From Candidatus Poribacteria bacterium (GTDB taxonomy: Bacteria; Poribacteria; WGA-4E; WGA-3G), in assembly GCA_009835515.1 (NCBI GenBank), contig VXXH01000271.1, positions 1 to 7,934 on the forward strand: DNA of 7,934 bases, given 5' to 3'. Numbering within the stretch: the first letter of the stretch is position 1; each line of letters opens with the position of its first letter. Below the pieces are notes generated by a model. The model was given only the letters and a program-made list of their open reading frames with translations. It was not told the origin of the DNA and ran no database searches. This document shows, one piece after another, positions 7,639 through 7,934 of this stretch. The translations under genes were made by a program, and so were the position numbers.

Positions 7639-7746
7639 TTAGTTTTCAGCGAATTCCAATCGAATCTGAAATCCCAGTCCAGAGAGGATACGCTGTAAAT
7701 TATCCAAGCGTGGCTTCTGTTTAGAGTCGAATATATTATAAAAGAC
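7639..7746 (-). pseudogene. C-terminal remnant of an XRE-type (antitoxin-like) regulator
   Basis: Read on the minus strand, the segment ends YNIFDSKQKPRLDNLQRILS, then GLGFQIRLEFAEN and TAA (7641-7639). This closely resembles the end of small XRE/Cro-type helix-turn-helix regulators that act as antitoxins: the tail of the recognition region, the K-P-R-L-D-x-L-Q-R-I-L helix and the final LGF-x-I-x-L-E-F strand. The N-terminal two-thirds are missing. Immediately upstream is the stop codon of another small gene in the same frame, with only about two codons between. No start codon or ribosome site is available for the fragment. It is best read as a decayed remnant left after a deletion. Confidence 0.6.
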
Positions 7747-7934
7747 TCAGTCTGTCGCTATGAGTGCCTCCTGCGCTTTGCGAGGCAGTTCGAGAAAGAT
7801 GAAATAGGATTCAGGATACAAATAGTCCTCCTGGGATTCATCAACAATTCGCAGGTATCCCTCTTGTGCTGCCTTTTCGTCCGGCAAAATTTGGTAGAGC
7901 TTTCGTTTCTCTAAGTCTTCACAACCACTATTTT
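7747..7934 (-). CDS. Small conserved acidic protein, start beyond the window
   Basis: On the minus strand, an open frame enters from the window edge and runs for 61 codons to TGA at 7749-7747. It includes LEKRKLYQILPDEKAAQEG, YLRIVDESQEDYLYPESYF and a tail ending KAQEALIATD. From memory this resembles small hypothetical proteins (about 70-80 residues) with a K-x-Y-x-V/I-x-P-D-E-x-A start and a D-E-S-G-E-D-Y-L-Y-P core, found in cyanobacteria and various uncultured bacteria; their function is unknown to me. Only about 10-15 N-terminal residues should be missing. The open frame and its consistent protein character support a real gene. It faces the sulfatase gene and is followed by the XRE remnant. 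Confidence 0.65.
   Translation of the reverse strand, partial: NSGCEDLEKRKLYQILPDEKAAQEGYLRIVDESQEDYLYPESYFIFLELPRKAQEALIATD

Noticed and set aside
7644..7671. TTTCAG ... CTGAAA inverted repeat as a terminator
   Set aside because: It has only 6-bp arms with a 16-base loop, lies inside the XRE remnant and has no T-run. It is probably chance.
7747..7749. TGA read as an amino acid, fusing the small protein with the XRE tail
   Set aside because: The regulator's N-terminal part is missing, so readthrough would not make a sensible protein. Other genes here end in TGA (sulfatase), so TGA works as a stop.

Overview
This is a roughly 8 kb bacterial window of intermediate GC. It holds four sizeable plus-strand genes, flanked by decayed or partial small genes. 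The mix suggests an uncultured bacterium of the Poribacteria / FCB-like type: a large secreted protein with a type IX secretion (T9SS) type A-like C-terminal sorting domain, a PorV/PorQ-family outer-membrane protein directly behind it, a formylglycine sulfatase, and HigA/XRE-type antitoxin debris. The taxonomic suggestion is an inference from gene content and protein style, not from a marker gene.

Layout. Bases 1-1797 carry the 3' part of a multi-membrane-span GT-C glycosyltransferase (GT39/ArnT-like); its true start lies before the window. Two bases after its stop is a short HigA-type antitoxin remnant (1800-1978). It has a one-base deletion and has lost its DNA-binding half. A hairpin followed by a short T-run (1984-2018) probably ends this first unit.

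A second unit starts after an AT-rich leader. It contains a 991-residue secreted modular protein (2106-5081), a 354-residue PorV/PorQ-family beta-barrel protein (5094-6158) and a 467-residue sulfatase (6170-7573). The gaps are only 12 and 11 bases and each gene has its own Shine-Dalgarno sequence, so co-transcription is likely. A plausible reading is that the large protein crosses the outer membrane by a T9SS-like route, with the PorV/PorQ-like protein helping its delivery or attachment. The sulfatase removes sulfate esters from an unknown substrate. It has no visible export signal, so it probably acts inside the cell on imported material.

Behind the sulfatase, an imperfect inverted repeat (7577-7637) separates it from minus-strand material that faces it. 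This consists of the C-terminal tail of an XRE-type regulator (pseudogene fragment, 7639-7746) and, in the same frame just upstream on that strand, the 61-codon 3' end of a small acidic protein whose start lies beyond the window. No rRNA, tRNA, CRISPR array or intact mobile element was seen.
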